Part shown: positions 51,545 through 60,472 of the stretch, piece after piece
Layout: every line of letters starts with the position of its first letter
Position numbering within the stretch: position 1 is the first letter of the stretch
NCBI RefSeq assembly: GCF_024171815.1
Contig: NZ_JAMTCJ010000001.1
Location: 248,001-312,000 of the forward strand
Direction of reading: 5' to 3'
DNA from: Williamsia maris
GTDB lineage: Bacteria > Actinomycetota > Actinomycetes > Mycobacteriales > Mycobacteriaceae
DNA length: 64,000 nt
The notes under the pieces: model-generated
What the model was told of the DNA's origin: nothing
Databases searched by the model: none
Seen by the model: only the letters and a program-made list of their open reading frames with translations
Position numbers and translations under genes: made by a program

Positions 51545-52686
51545 CCGGCGCCGACGCCGCGCCCCCGGTGCACGCCACTCTCGCCGATGGCCGCGAGATC
51601 CTGTTCTTCGCGCTACCGGGACACCGTCCCGATCCCGTACCCGACGTCCGCCCCCTGCCCGACCGCGCCGGGCTCGCATCCGAGGTTCGCTTCGACAGGG
51701 CGACCGGCGACTGGGTGGCGGTGGCCGCGCTGCGGCAGGACCGCACTTACAAGCCACCCGCCGATCAATGCCCCCTGTGCCCCTCGGCCACCGGCGCCGT
51801 CAGCGAGGTGCCCGCGGCCGACTACGACGTCGTCGTGTTCGAGAACCGGTTCCCCAGTCTGTCCGGTGCCGCCGCGGGATCAGATTTCGTTCTGCCGCAA
51901 CCGCTCGACGACGTGCCGACCGCCGCCGAGGGGTACGGCCGATGCGAGGTCATCTCGTTCTCCAGCGATCACGACGCGTCGTTCGCGTCGCTGAGCCACG
52001 CCCACGCGCGTCTGGTGGTCGAGGCGTGGCGCCACCGCACCCGGTCGCTGCTCGCCCTCCCCGGGGTCGCGCAGGTGTTCTGTTTCGAGAACCGCGGTGA
52101 GGACATCGGCGTGACCCTCACCCACCCGCACGGCCAGATCTACGCATACCCCTACCTCACGCCACGCACCCGCTCGATGCTCGATCGGGCCGACGCCCAT
52201 CGTCGCGACCACGACACGAATCTCTTCGCCGACATCGTGGCCTCCGAACGCACGGAGAACAGTCGTGTCGTGGCCGGCGACGAGCTCACCACCGCCTTCG
52301 TGCCGTTCGCCGCACGGTGGCCCGTCGAGGTACACATCTACCCGAATCGAAAGGTGCACAACCTCACCGACCTCGACGACGACGAGATCGACTCACTGAC
52401 CGCGGTCTACCTCGACGTGCTCACCCGGTTCGACGCGCTGCACCCGACACCGTTGCCGTACATCTCCGCGCTGCATCAGTACTCGTCAGATCCCGCGCAG
52501 CGGGAGGGCTACTTCCACATCGAGCTGATGTCTGTTCGCCGCAGCGCCACCAAGCTCAAGTTCCTCGCGGGATCGGAGTCCGCCATGGACGCGTTCATCA
52601 CCGACGTCACGCCGGAGAGCATCGCGGCTCGTCTACGCGACGTCGCCGACGCCACGGGAGAACGAGACGCCGCGGGAGAACGATGA
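51541..52686 (+). CDS. galT: galactose-1-phosphate uridylyltransferase
   Basis: 381 residues. Transfers UMP between UDP-glucose and galactose-1-phosphate in the Leloir pathway. The catalytic HPHGQ loop is at residues 195-199; the CPLCPSATG block near the start is the Cys zinc site. It overlaps both neighbours by four bases (ATGA junctions with deoR and galK), so the three are one tightly coupled transcript. No galE epimerase is in the window, so it must lie elsewhere. Confidence 0.95.
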   Translation: MTGADAAPPVHATLADGREILFFALPGHRPDPVPDVRPLPDRAGLASEVRFDRATGDWVAVAALRQDRTYKPPADQCPLCPSATGAVSEVPAADYDVVVFENRFPSLSGAAAGSDFVLPQPLDDVPTAAEGYGRCEVISFSSDHDASFASLSHAHARLVVEAWRHRTRSLLALPGVAQVFCFENRGEDIGVTLTHPHGQIYAYPYLTPRTRSMLDRADAHRRDHDTNLFADIVASERTENSRVVAGDELTTAFVPFAARWPVEVHIYPNRKVHNLTDLDDDEIDSLTAVYLDVLTRFDALHPTPLPYISALHQYSSDPAQREGYFHIELMSVRRSATKLKFLAGSESAMDAFITDVTPESIAARLRDVADATGERDAAGER

Positions 52687-53777
52687 GCCCCACGGTGGTG
52701 TGTTCGGCACCGGGCCGGGTCAACCTGCTGGGCGAACACACCGACTACAACGGCGGTTTCGCGTTGCCGATCGCGCTGGAGCAACGCACCCGGGTCGGCC
52801 TCACGCCGGACGACTCGACCACGATCGTCATCGAGGCCGACGACCACGGCACCGCCACCGTGAGCACCTCACCCCGGCCGGGAGACGTGACGGGGTGGTC
52901 GGCATACGTCGCGGGTGTTGTGTGGGCGTTGCGAGAGAACGGGATCGCGGTACCGGGTGGGCACATGACGATCAGCAGTGAGGTGCCCGTCGGCGCGGGT
53001 CTGTCGTCGTCGGCAGCCCTGGAATGCGCCGCGATCGGCGCCTTCACGGCAGCCACCGAGACCACACTCGACAAGCTCGCCTGGGCGCGGGCCGCACAGC
53101 GCGCCGAGAACGACTACGTGGGTGCGCCGACGGGACTGCTGGATCAACTGGCCTCACTGCACGGCCTGGCCGACCACGCGCTGCTGATCGACTTCGAGTC
53201 CCTCGACGTCGAACCCGTTCCGTTCGAACTCGATTCAGCAGGCATCGCCTTGGTCGTCCTCGATTCGTTGTCTTCACACGGGCACGCCGGCGGCGAGTAC
53301 GCACAACGCCGGGCGTCGTGCGAGCGGGCGGCCGCCGCACTGGAGGTCGCATCACTGCGCGCTGTCACTGACGTCGTTTCGCTGAGCGCCATCACCGATC
53401 CCACCGACCGTCGACGTGCCCGACACGTAGTCACCGAGAACCAGCGGGTACTCGACGCATGCACCGCACTGCGTGATCGGGACTATGTCCGCGTGGGCGC
53501 GAAAATGACCGAATCCCATGCGTCGATGCGCGACGACTTCGAGATCACCACCTCGGGAATCGATCTGATCGTCGACTCGGCACTGCGCGCAGGCGCTCTC
53601 GGCGCACGAATGACCGGTGGTGGTTTCGGCGGGTGTGTGATCGCACTGGTCGAGTCGACCCGCGCGACAGCCATGGTCGACGCGGTCACCGAGGAGGTCG
53701 AGGCCGCGGGGTTTCCCCGACCGCGGGCCTTCGTCGCACGTGCGGGCGCCGGCGCCATGGTGCATCCGGCCCCGTAG
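52683..53777 (+). CDS. galK: galactokinase
   Basis: 364 residues, GHMP kinase. Phosphorylates galactose with ATP. Signature GRVNLLGEHTDYNGGFALP near the start, the ATP loop PVGAGLSSSAALE at about 102-113, catalytic Asp154 in GAPTGLLDQLAS, and MTGGGFGGC near the C-terminus. The segment LDSLSSHGHAGGEYAQRR replaces the common DT(R/K)xKH...EY of galactokinases, so specificity may be slightly altered. Last gene of deoR-galT-galK. Confidence 0.94.
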   Translation: MSPTVVCSAPGRVNLLGEHTDYNGGFALPIALEQRTRVGLTPDDSTTIVIEADDHGTATVSTSPRPGDVTGWSAYVAGVVWALRENGIAVPGGHMTISSEVPVGAGLSSSAALECAAIGAFTAATETTLDKLAWARAAQRAENDYVGAPTGLLDQLASLHGLADHALLIDFESLDVEPVPFELDSAGIALVVLDSLSSHGHAGGEYAQRRASCERAAAALEVASLRAVTDVVSLSAITDPTDRRRARHVVTENQRVLDACTALRDRDYVRVGAKMTESHASMRDDFEITTSGIDLIVDSALRAGALGARMTGGGFGGCVIALVESTRATAMVDAVTEEVEAAGFPRPRAFVARAGAGAMVHPAP

Positions 53778-53794
53778 TCGTGCCGCGCTGCCGA

Positions 53795-54061
53795 CTATCG
53801 CGCTATGCGGGCGAGATGGCGCACCCGCGCGTCGATCAGCAGGATGAGCACAAAGCCGACGGGCACGGTGACCCACAGGCTGATCGCGAAGTCGTCGTGC
53901 ACGACCCACACGCCGAACAGGACGGCGATGTTGGCCAGTTCCAACAGCCAGACCTCCGGATGGAGCCACCATCTGCGGCGATGGACGTCTACTCGATCAA
54001 CCGGCCTCATGCCGTTGTCGATGGGGAGATCGTCATCGCGCACGGTGTTCCTCTGTGTCAT
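53795..54061 (-). CDS. small two-helix membrane protein
   Basis: 88 residues from the ATG at 54061. A basic, polar N-terminus (RPVDRVDVHRRRWWLHPEVW) precedes two hydrophobic helices (LLELANIAVLFGVWVV and LWVTVPVGFVLILLI) and a short basic end. No family recognised. It lies six bases after a 38-codon membrane gene and ends 17 bp from galK in convergent orientation. Probably a partner of the two preceding small genes. Confidence 0.6.
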   Translation of the reverse strand: MTQRNTVRDDDLPIDNGMRPVDRVDVHRRRWWLHPEVWLLELANIAVLFGVWVVHDDFAISLWVTVPVGFVLILLIDARVRHLARIAR

Positions 54062-54067
54062 CAACTC

Positions 54068-54184
54068 TCAGAACGCCACCGAAGCGATCAGATACACCAA
54101 CACCGCGGCCAGCAGAACAAAGCTGAAGATCGCGAGTCGCTCCTGCGTGGTGAACCGCGCCCACGAATTCTTCACCGTGGCCAC
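54068..54184 (-). CDS. 38-residue single-helix membrane protein (short ORF)
   Basis: GTG at 54184 to TGA at 54068. A polar, basic start (VATVKNSWARFTTQERL) leads into one membrane helix (AIFSFVLLAAVLVYLIASVAF) at the very end, so it would be a tiny tail-anchored protein. It lies 24 bp after the 131-residue membrane gene and 6 bp before the next small membrane gene on the same strand. It has no strong ribosome site, so coding status rests on composition and packing. Confidence 0.5.
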   Translation of the reverse strand: MATVKNSWARFTTQERLAIFSFVLLAAVLVYLIASVAF

Positions 54185-54208
54185 GATACCCAGGCCAGGC
54201 CGCGATGA

Positions 54209-54604
54209 TCACGTCTTTCGGTGCCGGTCGACGAGTTGGGCCGCGTCGAGCAAACTCAGACCGGGATAGGTCTCGCGGAGTTCCTTGACGGCAGGTACCC
54301 GCTCGCCGTGACGCGCGGTGATGGTGTGCACGGTGTCCTCGTCGATGTCGTCGAGTGGGATCGACGACGGCCCCATGAGGCCTCGATTCAGAGGCTTGTT
54401 GCGATCGCGCCATGTATTCCGAACCTCGAACGGAATGTAGACGACTATCGCCAACCACAGGGCGAAGAGGATGCACTCCCACCACGAAGGGGTCGACAGC
54501 ACTCTCGGAATGATCAATGGGCCGTAGATGGCGAGAATCAGTGTGTCCCGAACAACCGGCCGCCAACGCAGGAACCCTGACCACCATCGCGTCCGTCTAC
54601 CCAT
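54209..54604 (-). CDS. membrane protein with soluble C-terminal tail
   Basis: 131 residues. A basic Trp/Arg-rich start, two hydrophobic helices (DTLILAIYGPLIIPRVL and CILFALWLAIVVYIPF), then an acidic-basic cytoplasmic tail (DDIDEDTVHTITARHGERVPAVKELRETYPGLSLLDAAQLVDRH) that reads like a small helical domain. No family recognised. First gene of a run of three small membrane genes. Confidence 0.6.
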   Translation of the reverse strand: MGRRTRWWSGFLRWRPVVRDTLILAIYGPLIIPRVLSTPSWWECILFALWLAIVVYIPFEVRNTWRDRNKPLNRGLMGPSSIPLDDIDEDTVHTITARHGERVPAVKELRETYPGLSLLDAAQLVDRHRKT

Positions 54605-54825
54605 CGCCCCATGGTCGCACGATCGCGAGCACGAGCTGTCGAACCGCGGCGTCGATCGGGCTGGCGACCCGCAGGATCGCCGTCGTTTCGATGCGCTTCA
54701 CGCGGCCTGTGGACAGACGCGTCTGCACGGCCGCGAGATGTCGTAGGGCTGATCTACACTGCCGCGCTCGTCGTTCAGATCGCTGTAATTTACTGGTGTT
54801 CAACATGATTCACTAAATTCAATGG

Positions 54826-54853
54826 TTGCACCTCGTTCGAACATGTGTACGAT
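54826..54853 (+). promoter_or_regulatory. promoter with SOS (LexA)-like box, leaderless, for the HNH gene
   Basis: -35 TTGCAC (54826-54831), 16-bp spacer, -10 TACGAT (54848-54853), then GGAGTC and the ATG at 54860, a leaderless geometry. TCGAACATGTGTACGA (54837-54852) matches the mycobacterial SOS box TCGAAC-N4-GTTCGA at all but one base (GTACGA) and overlaps the -10, a classic repressor position. Confidence 0.65.
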
Positions 54854-54859
54854 GGAGTC

Positions 54860-56158
54860 ATGAGTGGGGGAACACTTACCGACATCGCCAACGCAGTTGT
54901 CGATGAATACGGTTGTAGAGAAACAGTTGTCGCTGATGTCGACAAGCTGATCGTGGACGCGATCCGAGGTGCTGTGGCACTACGCGCGGTGGCTGACGAT
55001 CTGTTGGCGCGGTTGACGGCACAGGCCGAGCGCGTCGGTACCGCGAAGCGGTCGGGTATGTCGCTACGGGAGTTGTTGTGTGCCAACGGTCTGGCTCCCG
55101 CTGTCGCGTCCAGGTTGATCCGGCTCGGGCGGGCACTGCAGGTGTTACCGCGGTTGTCCCGCCACAGTCGCAACGGGTCGGTGTCGGCTGAGCACCTCGA
55201 CGCGGTCGCCCGGGGTGTCGAGCACGTCGCGCGCCGCACCGGGGAGTCCGTGGATTCTGAGGCCATCACCGCGCTGGAGGGCAGTCTGATCGGCCACGCG
55301 GTCGCCGGCACCGCGCCCGCGGAGATCGTGGAACGGGCACGCGCAGTCGCGATCGAGCTGACAACCGACAGCACCAACGCCGACGATCCGGACCGGTTGC
55401 CGCCCGCGGAGGACTCGTCCCTCAATGAATTGGATTGGCGGGCCGGTGACGACGGACGACTCCGGGGGACCTTCGAGCTCGACGCACTGACCGGCGAACG
55501 CCTGATCACCGCACTCGACACCGCATCACGCCCACGATCCGAACCCGACGGATCCGACGACCTTCGGCCCGCCACTCGCCGCCGCGCGGACGCATTCGCG
55601 CAGCTACTGGAAGTCGGCTCTCGCGGACTGGCTCCCGATGCGCTGTCGGGGCCGCCGCGCACCGAGATCCTGGTGACCATCCCCGTCGAGGTCGACACCA
55701 CCACCCTCACCGCCGGCACTGCGTCGCTGACGTGGATGGGGCCGATCACGCAACTGTCCGCGAAACTCCTCTCGTGCGACGCACGGCTGGCCGGCGTCGG
55801 ACTCGACCTCAACGGAGCACCGGTCTCGGTCACCGCACCCGAACGCCTGTTCACCGGGGCCGCCCGCAAAGTCGTCCTCCTACGTGACCGCGGCTGCATC
55901 AAATGCGGGGCACCCGCCTCGTGGTGCGACGTCCACCACATCGTCCACCACGTCGACGGCGGGCCGACCACCGTCGACAACGGGTGCCTGCTCTGCCGGT
56001 CGTGTCACACCGCGGTCCACCACAACGGCTGGGACATCGTGATGGGCGCCGACCGACACCCCTGGCTCATCCCACCCACCACCGTCGACCCACAACAACG
56101 ACCACTACCCGCCTACAACCGGAGAACCATGCGACTCGACGACCCCATCGCCGCCTGA
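54860..56158 (+). CDS. DUF222 / 13E12-type HNH endonuclease protein
   Basis: 432 residues. The N-terminal DUF222 domain is helical (about 20-330); the C-terminus carries an HNH module: CIKCGAPASWCDVHHIVHHVDGGPTTVDNGCLLCRSCHTAVHHNGW, with two CxxC zinc pairs around the DVHHIVHHVDGG core. Genes of this class are multi-copy in Mycobacterium (13E12 family) and Gordonia. I recall that several M. tuberculosis members are damage-induced from SOS boxes, which agrees with the box found here. The ATG at 54860 is preferred to GTG 54845. No flanking repeats mark it as a mobile element. Confidence 0.9.
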   Translation: MSGGTLTDIANAVVDEYGCRETVVADVDKLIVDAIRGAVALRAVADDLLARLTAQAERVGTAKRSGMSLRELLCANGLAPAVASRLIRLGRALQVLPRLSRHSRNGSVSAEHLDAVARGVEHVARRTGESVDSEAITALEGSLIGHAVAGTAPAEIVERARAVAIELTTDSTNADDPDRLPPAEDSSLNELDWRAGDDGRLRGTFELDALTGERLITALDTASRPRSEPDGSDDLRPATRRRADAFAQLLEVGSRGLAPDALSGPPRTEILVTIPVEVDTTTLTAGTASLTWMGPITQLSAKLLSCDARLAGVGLDLNGAPVSVTAPERLFTGAARKVVLLRDRGCIKCGAPASWCDVHHIVHHVDGGPTTVDNGCLLCRSCHTAVHHNGWDIVMGADRHPWLIPPTTVDPQQRPLPAYNRRTMRLDDPIAA

Positions 56159-56269
56159 ACTCCAGAGCCGCCACCCAGACCACCCGAATACATGCACCCG
56201 CCCCGGCGGGACCGCATCAGCACTTTGACAACTACACAGTGTGATCACGAGATGGCTCGAGAATCGAGT

Positions 56270-57466
56270 TCACTCCGCGACGTCGGTGTAGTCGGTGAAG
56301 CCGTACTGCTCGTGCGGTCCGATCACGGCGAACTCGAACAGGCCCCGGGCATGTTCACTGGACTCGCCGTCACTGACGGTGAACTCGGCTAGATGGTCGA
56401 TCGGGCAGAACAGTTTCATCGTGTCGTCGAGGTCGGCGACGAGCGTGTGGCTGTTCTGTACCTCGAGCTCGCCCTGCCACATCCCGTGCCGCCAGTCCTG
56501 TTCGAGTCCATATCCGGTTCCGAAACCGAGGAAGTTGGCCAGCTGCGGGACACACTCGACGGTGGTCACCGCACCTCCGGGACGGGTGAAGACCAGCGTG
56601 GCGGCGGTCGGTTCGCGTGTGCCGGGCCGGAACGTGATGGTGTGCTCGACCCGTCCCAGCCATTCGGCGCGCCGGTCCCGGTCGTGCCAGATCCTCTGGG
56701 TCTCGTCGACCACCCGTTCGCCGGTCGAGGTCTCCTGCAGCAGAACGACGATGGAGTAGTCCCGGCACGCGATCACGGCGTAGATCCAGAAGAACGACCC
56801 GTGCGTCTCGGTCACCGCACGACCGGGTGGCTCGGGCTCTCCGACGGGACGCACACCCCAGGATCGATCCCGGTTGCCGCGCCAGGTGTCCGGGGTGACG
56901 TCGAAGGACTCATCGGCGACCGTCAGCCGACCCGACCAGGATCCGGTCTGCACAAAACGCATCGTGTCGATGAACACCCGGTCGAGACGACGTTGGAAGT
57001 GCCTGGCCTCCAGCGTCGCCGGGCTGATCCCGGTGAACGTCAGGTCGAACGACATGCCGACGTTGTCGTCGTCGAGGACCAGTCGCAGACGTTCGAGGCC
57101 CTGCTCGATCTCGATACGGAACGGCCCCACCGCGAGATCAGATCTTTCGGCCCCGAGTGCGCGCGACGCCCGGAACACCCGGTGGTCGCCGCCGTGTCGC
57201 AGCACCGCGAAGCAGTCGGTGACGCCCAGGTTCGGGTAGACACCGAAGCCGACGATCAGCCACGGCAGTGTCGGATCGCCTCCGTGACAGTTGAAGTAGT
57301 AGCGGTCGTAGAAGTTGCGGTCGGAGGTGCCCGGGTGGCGGATCACTTCGGCGACCTGGTGGACGGGGTAGTCGTCCATGCTCGAGAGGGTCATCGCCTG
57401 GTCGCCGTCCCTGTCGATATCGCTGTCGCGGTCGCGGTCGGTGTCATGACCCGCTGCCCTCGTCAT
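56270..57466 (-). CDS. AttH/DUF7064-like protein paired with the APH gene (tentative)
   Basis: 398 residues from ATG 57466, or 374 from ATG 57394. The first 24 residues are low-complexity Asp/Arg repeats (DRDRDSDIDRDGDQ). The rest is a beta-rich globular protein without transmembrane helices; the blocks HPGTSDRNFYDRYYFNCHG, GSWSGRLTVADESFDVTPDTWRGNRDRSWGVRPVG and FFWIYAVI resemble the lipocalin-like/AttH-type DUF7064 proteins often found beside aminoglycoside-phosphotransferase-like genes. That link is from memory; no enzymatic residues are assigned. Its start overlaps the upstream APH gene by 23 bp. Confidence 0.6.
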   Translation of the reverse strand: MTRAAGHDTDRDRDSDIDRDGDQAMTLSSMDDYPVHQVAEVIRHPGTSDRNFYDRYYFNCHGGDPTLPWLIVGFGVYPNLGVTDCFAVLRHGGDHRVFRASRALGAERSDLAVGPFRIEIEQGLERLRLVLDDDNVGMSFDLTFTGISPATLEARHFQRRLDRVFIDTMRFVQTGSWSGRLTVADESFDVTPDTWRGNRDRSWGVRPVGEPEPPGRAVTETHGSFFWIYAVIACRDYSIVVLLQETSTGERVVDETQRIWHDRDRRAEWLGRVEHTITFRPGTREPTAATLVFTRPGGAVTTVECVPQLANFLGFGTGYGLEQDWRHGMWQGELEVQNSHTLVADLDDTMKLFCPIDHLAEFTVSDGESSEHARGLFEFAVIGPHEQYGFTDYTDVAE

Positions 57467-58607
57467 CCTCGTCGGCCCAGTAGGTTCCCGCGATCATCGC
57501 GTCCACCGTGGCGCGGTGCATGATCATGTCGTCGGGATCGTCGGGGACGGTGGCGTGCCCGAACGCGATCGCGCGGATCTGGATGCGGTACATGATCACC
57601 GCGTGGATGATCGAGGCATAGGTGATGTAGAAGTCCAGATCCCGGACCTCGTATCCGGTTGCCTCCCGGTAGATCTCGGCCACCCGCGCTCGTCCGAGGA
57701 AGTGGGGAAGTCCGGGCAGGCCTGCCATCTCCGTGATGTCCTGGAAGAAGCGGTGCAGGAATATCGTCCATCCGAGGTCCAGCTCGCGCGGACCGAGACA
57801 GGCCATCTCCCAGTCCAGCACGGCGACCGGCCGGAACTCGTCGAAGATCATGTTGCCGATGCGCGCGTCTCCCCACGACAGTGCGGCGGCACTCTCGGCC
57901 GGGATGTTGTCGTCGAGCCACCCGAAGGCCCGCTCGATCAACGGGGAGCGCGGGTGTCCGTCGCCGGCCCACTCGTAGAAGGACCGGAGCCTTCGGACGT
58001 GTGCGCGCAGCGGGGTCTCGCCGTCACCGGGCGCCTCGAGCAGATCGTCATCGACCGGTGTCGCATGGATCGCCGCGATGGTCTCGACCGCGCTGCGTTC
58101 GAGCAGGGCGCGGTCGTCGTCGCTCGCCTCGGTCACCCACGAACCGAAGGTGTACGGCATGACGTCGGGCGGGATGACACCGTCGATCCGCTCCATCACG
58201 AAGAAGGGCGACCCGAGCGGGCCCGGATCGGGTTCCGACCAGAACAGCGCGGGCACGGGCACCTCGGTCGTCTCGGCCACTCGCCTCATCACCGCGTACT
58301 GACGGTCGAGGTCGTAGGTCGCGAACACCGGGTCGGACTCGGCCAGCGGCGCGACGCGGGCGACGAGCCGGTGCACCTGCCCTGACCATCGCGCATCGAA
58401 CAGAATGGTCTCGCTGGACATGCCGTTCGCGGACGGGATCCGCAGGTCCTCGATCATCGCGTCAGCGCCCTGCACACCCGTCAACCACACACCGAGCCGT
58501 TCGCGCAGCATCACCGGATCGCGTTGCGACTCCTTCGGGCGCGCCACGTCACCGTGATCGGCGTCGGCGACATCGCTCTGCTCTACAAACGAAATATCAT
58601 CGGCCAC
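57444..58607 (-). CDS. aminoglycoside phosphotransferase-like (APH/ACAD10-type) kinase family protein
   Basis: 387 residues from the GTG at 58607, which has GGGAT five bases upstream. The fold is APH/choline kinase-like; the catalytic loop reads SWGDARIGNMIFD (usual HGDxxxxN, here with Trp for His) and the Mg2+ motif VAVLDWEMACLGPRELDLGW is intact. ACAD10-type members are thought to phosphorylate hydroxyacyl-CoA or related substrates rather than antibiotics. It overlaps the AttH/DUF7064-like gene by 23 bp, so the two are likely a functional pair. Substrate unknown. Confidence 0.8.
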   Translation of the reverse strand: MADDISFVEQSDVADADHGDVARPKESQRDPVMLRERLGVWLTGVQGADAMIEDLRIPSANGMSSETILFDARWSGQVHRLVARVAPLAESDPVFATYDLDRQYAVMRRVAETTEVPVPALFWSEPDPGPLGSPFFVMERIDGVIPPDVMPYTFGSWVTEASDDDRALLERSAVETIAAIHATPVDDDLLEAPGDGETPLRAHVRRLRSFYEWAGDGHPRSPLIERAFGWLDDNIPAESAAALSWGDARIGNMIFDEFRPVAVLDWEMACLGPRELDLGWTIFLHRFFQDITEMAGLPGLPHFLGRARVAEIYREATGYEVRDLDFYITYASIIHAVIMYRIQIRAIAFGHATVPDDPDDMIMHRATVDAMIAGTYWADEDDEGSGS

Positions 58608-58743
58608 AATCGATCCCAATCGTCCACCACGAATCGTCGTTGATCGACGGTGGTTGTGGATGCTACGCCGGGAGATCAGAACCAGAACACGTTTTAGTTC
58701 GATTCATCGGTCGGTGTCCGAGGGCATCGGCGACACTGGTCCG

Positions 58744-59484
58744 ATGACACGACATCGACCGGTTTCGCAGGCACTCGGCGCCGGCGCCCTCCTGTTCGCC
58801 CTGGCGGCCGTCACAGCCTGCGGCAGCGACAGTTCGCCCGCATCGTCCTCGGCCGACGGGCCGCCCGCGGTGACCGTCAACGGTGTCGGCGAGGTGCAGG
58901 GCACCCCGGACACGCTCACCGCGCAGATCGGCGTCGAGACCCAGGCCACCGACGTGACCGCGGCGATCGGGCAGGCCAACAGCAGCGTTCGCACCGTCAC
59001 CGACGCGGTGGTGTCGGCAGGTGTCGACCGCAAGGACGTGCAGACCCAGCAGGTCTCCATCACCCCGCAGTATGCGGGTGCCCTCCCGGGCGGCAGCAAC
59101 GCGATCTCCGGGTATCAGGCCACCAACACGCTGCGGGTCACCGTCCGCGACCTCGCCAAGGCGTCCACGGTCCTCGGTGACGCGGTGTCGGCCGGTGGCA
59201 ACGCCACTCGACTGTCCGGGGTGTCGTTCCGGGTCGACGACAACTCGAAACTGCTCACCGACGCCCGGTCCCGTGCGTTCGCCGACGCGAAGGACCGTGC
59301 CGAGCAGTACGCGAAGCTCTCCGACAGCGACCTCGGGAAGGTGCTGTCGATCTCGGAGAACATCAGCGGTCAGGAGCAGTCGGCGAACTCGGACCGCAGC
59401 GCATCGTCGAGCCTGGCGGTCCCCATCGAACCGGGACAGCAGACCATCAACGTCTCGGTCAGCGTGAAGTGGGCGCTGAACTGA
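58744..59484 (+). CDS. SIMPL domain (DUF541) lipoprotein
   Basis: 246 residues. Signal with lipobox AVTAC, then a SIMPL domain: TVNGVGEVQGTPDTLTAQIGVETQATDVTAAI, QTQQVSITPQYAG, GYQATNTLRVTVRDLAKASTVLG and INVSVSVKWAL. SIMPL proteins are exported, beta-rich and of unclear function (oxidative stress protection or multimeric assemblies in some bacteria). The ATG at 58744 is the first before the signal; an upstream ATG at 58654 is in an unlikely extension. Divergent from the APH gene. Confidence 0.88.
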   Translation: MTRHRPVSQALGAGALLFALAAVTACGSDSSPASSSADGPPAVTVNGVGEVQGTPDTLTAQIGVETQATDVTAAIGQANSSVRTVTDAVVSAGVDRKDVQTQQVSITPQYAGALPGGSNAISGYQATNTLRVTVRDLAKASTVLGDAVSAGGNATRLSGVSFRVDDNSKLLTDARSRAFADAKDRAEQYAKLSDSDLGKVLSISENISGQEQSANSDRSASSSLAVPIEPGQQTINVSVSVKWALN

Positions 59485-59509
59485 ATCGACTCGGCGGGAC
59501 CGGAACCGG

Positions 59510-60367
59510 CTAGAGGCGGTCGAGTATCAGATCGGTCTTGAGGATGTCGCCGTGGTACAGCCAGGCGTTGGAGTCGGTCACCGAGATGGCCTTCGCCCGC
59601 AGGGCCGACGCCTCGGAACGGGTGTCGGCGGTGAACGACAACTCGATGACCGTCTGCGTCCCGCTGCCCGACGCCGCGGGGACCGTCAGCACCTCGATGC
59701 TCGGTTCGGTCCCCTGCCAGGAACCGCTGTAGACCTTGGTCGTCACCGGGCCGTGGGCCCCCGACTCGGTCAGGCGGTCGGTCCCCCAGTGCTTCGCGGT
59801 CCAGTCGTCGAGCTTGCCGGGGATGTTCGACACCAGCAGCGACCGCGCGGTCGACACCGCAGGCAGGGACGTCCCGGAGTAGCTTGACCCGCTCGCCGAC
59901 TTGTCGTTGCTGAAGCTGAGCTCCTGCTGGCTGTACCCCCAGTCGACCTGGGCGTCGTAGTTCGTGTCGGACGAATCGAAGCCGGCCCGGTTGGCGGCGT
60001 CGAGAGCCGAGGTCACGTCGCCGTTCGACACGTCGAATCGCTTCTTGTAGTTCAGTTCCAGGTCCTTGCCGCTCTTGTGGCGCAGCCGCACACTCCAGCC
60101 CTGACCCTTCAGCGCTCGCGCGCTGGTGTCGAAGTACTCGTACGACCGCGACGACGCGGTCGACGCCAGCCCGAACGCACTACGTACGGCCGCCGACGGC
60201 GCTCCCGAGCTGTCCAGGGCCGAGGCCAACAGATCCAGCTTGACCTCGTAGTCCGGGGTGGCGTTCGCGTCGGCGGCGGCGACCCCGGCCGCGGCACTGA
60301 TCGAGACGACAGTGGCCACAGCGGTGACGACGACGCGCAGGGACAGGGGCAGAAGAGTCCGGCTCAT
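59510..60367 (-). CDS. secreted CYTH-like (triphosphate tunnel) domain protein (tentative)
   Basis: 285 residues. A signal peptide (RVVVTAVATVVSISAAAGVAAADA) is followed by about 250 residues with the CYTH/TTM alternating-charge pattern: YEVKLDLL at the N-terminus (ExExK is reduced), SYEYFDTSARALKGQGWSVRLRHKSGKDLELNYKKRF and a long beta-rich remainder ending IELSFTADTRSEASALRAKAISV. Intracellular CYTH enzymes bind triphosphates; an exported one is unusual. The assignment is by pattern only. Confidence 0.5.
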   Translation of the reverse strand: MSRTLLPLSLRVVVTAVATVVSISAAAGVAAADANATPDYEVKLDLLASALDSSGAPSAAVRSAFGLASTASSRSYEYFDTSARALKGQGWSVRLRHKSGKDLELNYKKRFDVSNGDVTSALDAANRAGFDSSDTNYDAQVDWGYSQQELSFSNDKSASGSSYSGTSLPAVSTARSLLVSNIPGKLDDWTAKHWGTDRLTESGAHGPVTTKVYSGSWQGTEPSIEVLTVPAASGSGTQTVIELSFTADTRSEASALRAKAISVTDSNAWLYHGDILKTDLILDRL

Positions 60368-60472
60368 GGGCAGGAAGTTATGCCGAGCCGATGAACGACG
60401 GGGGCACGCCGCGGCGAACGGTGTTCACCCACACGCCACCTGCGAGTCGACCGCGACTGGTACCCCTGCCCG

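Noticed and set aside
54860-56158. HNH gene as a mobile element (IStron or homing endonuclease)
   Set aside because: No terminal repeats, no intron signs and no target duplication are visible; DUF222 genes are ordinary multi-copy chromosomal genes in this order.
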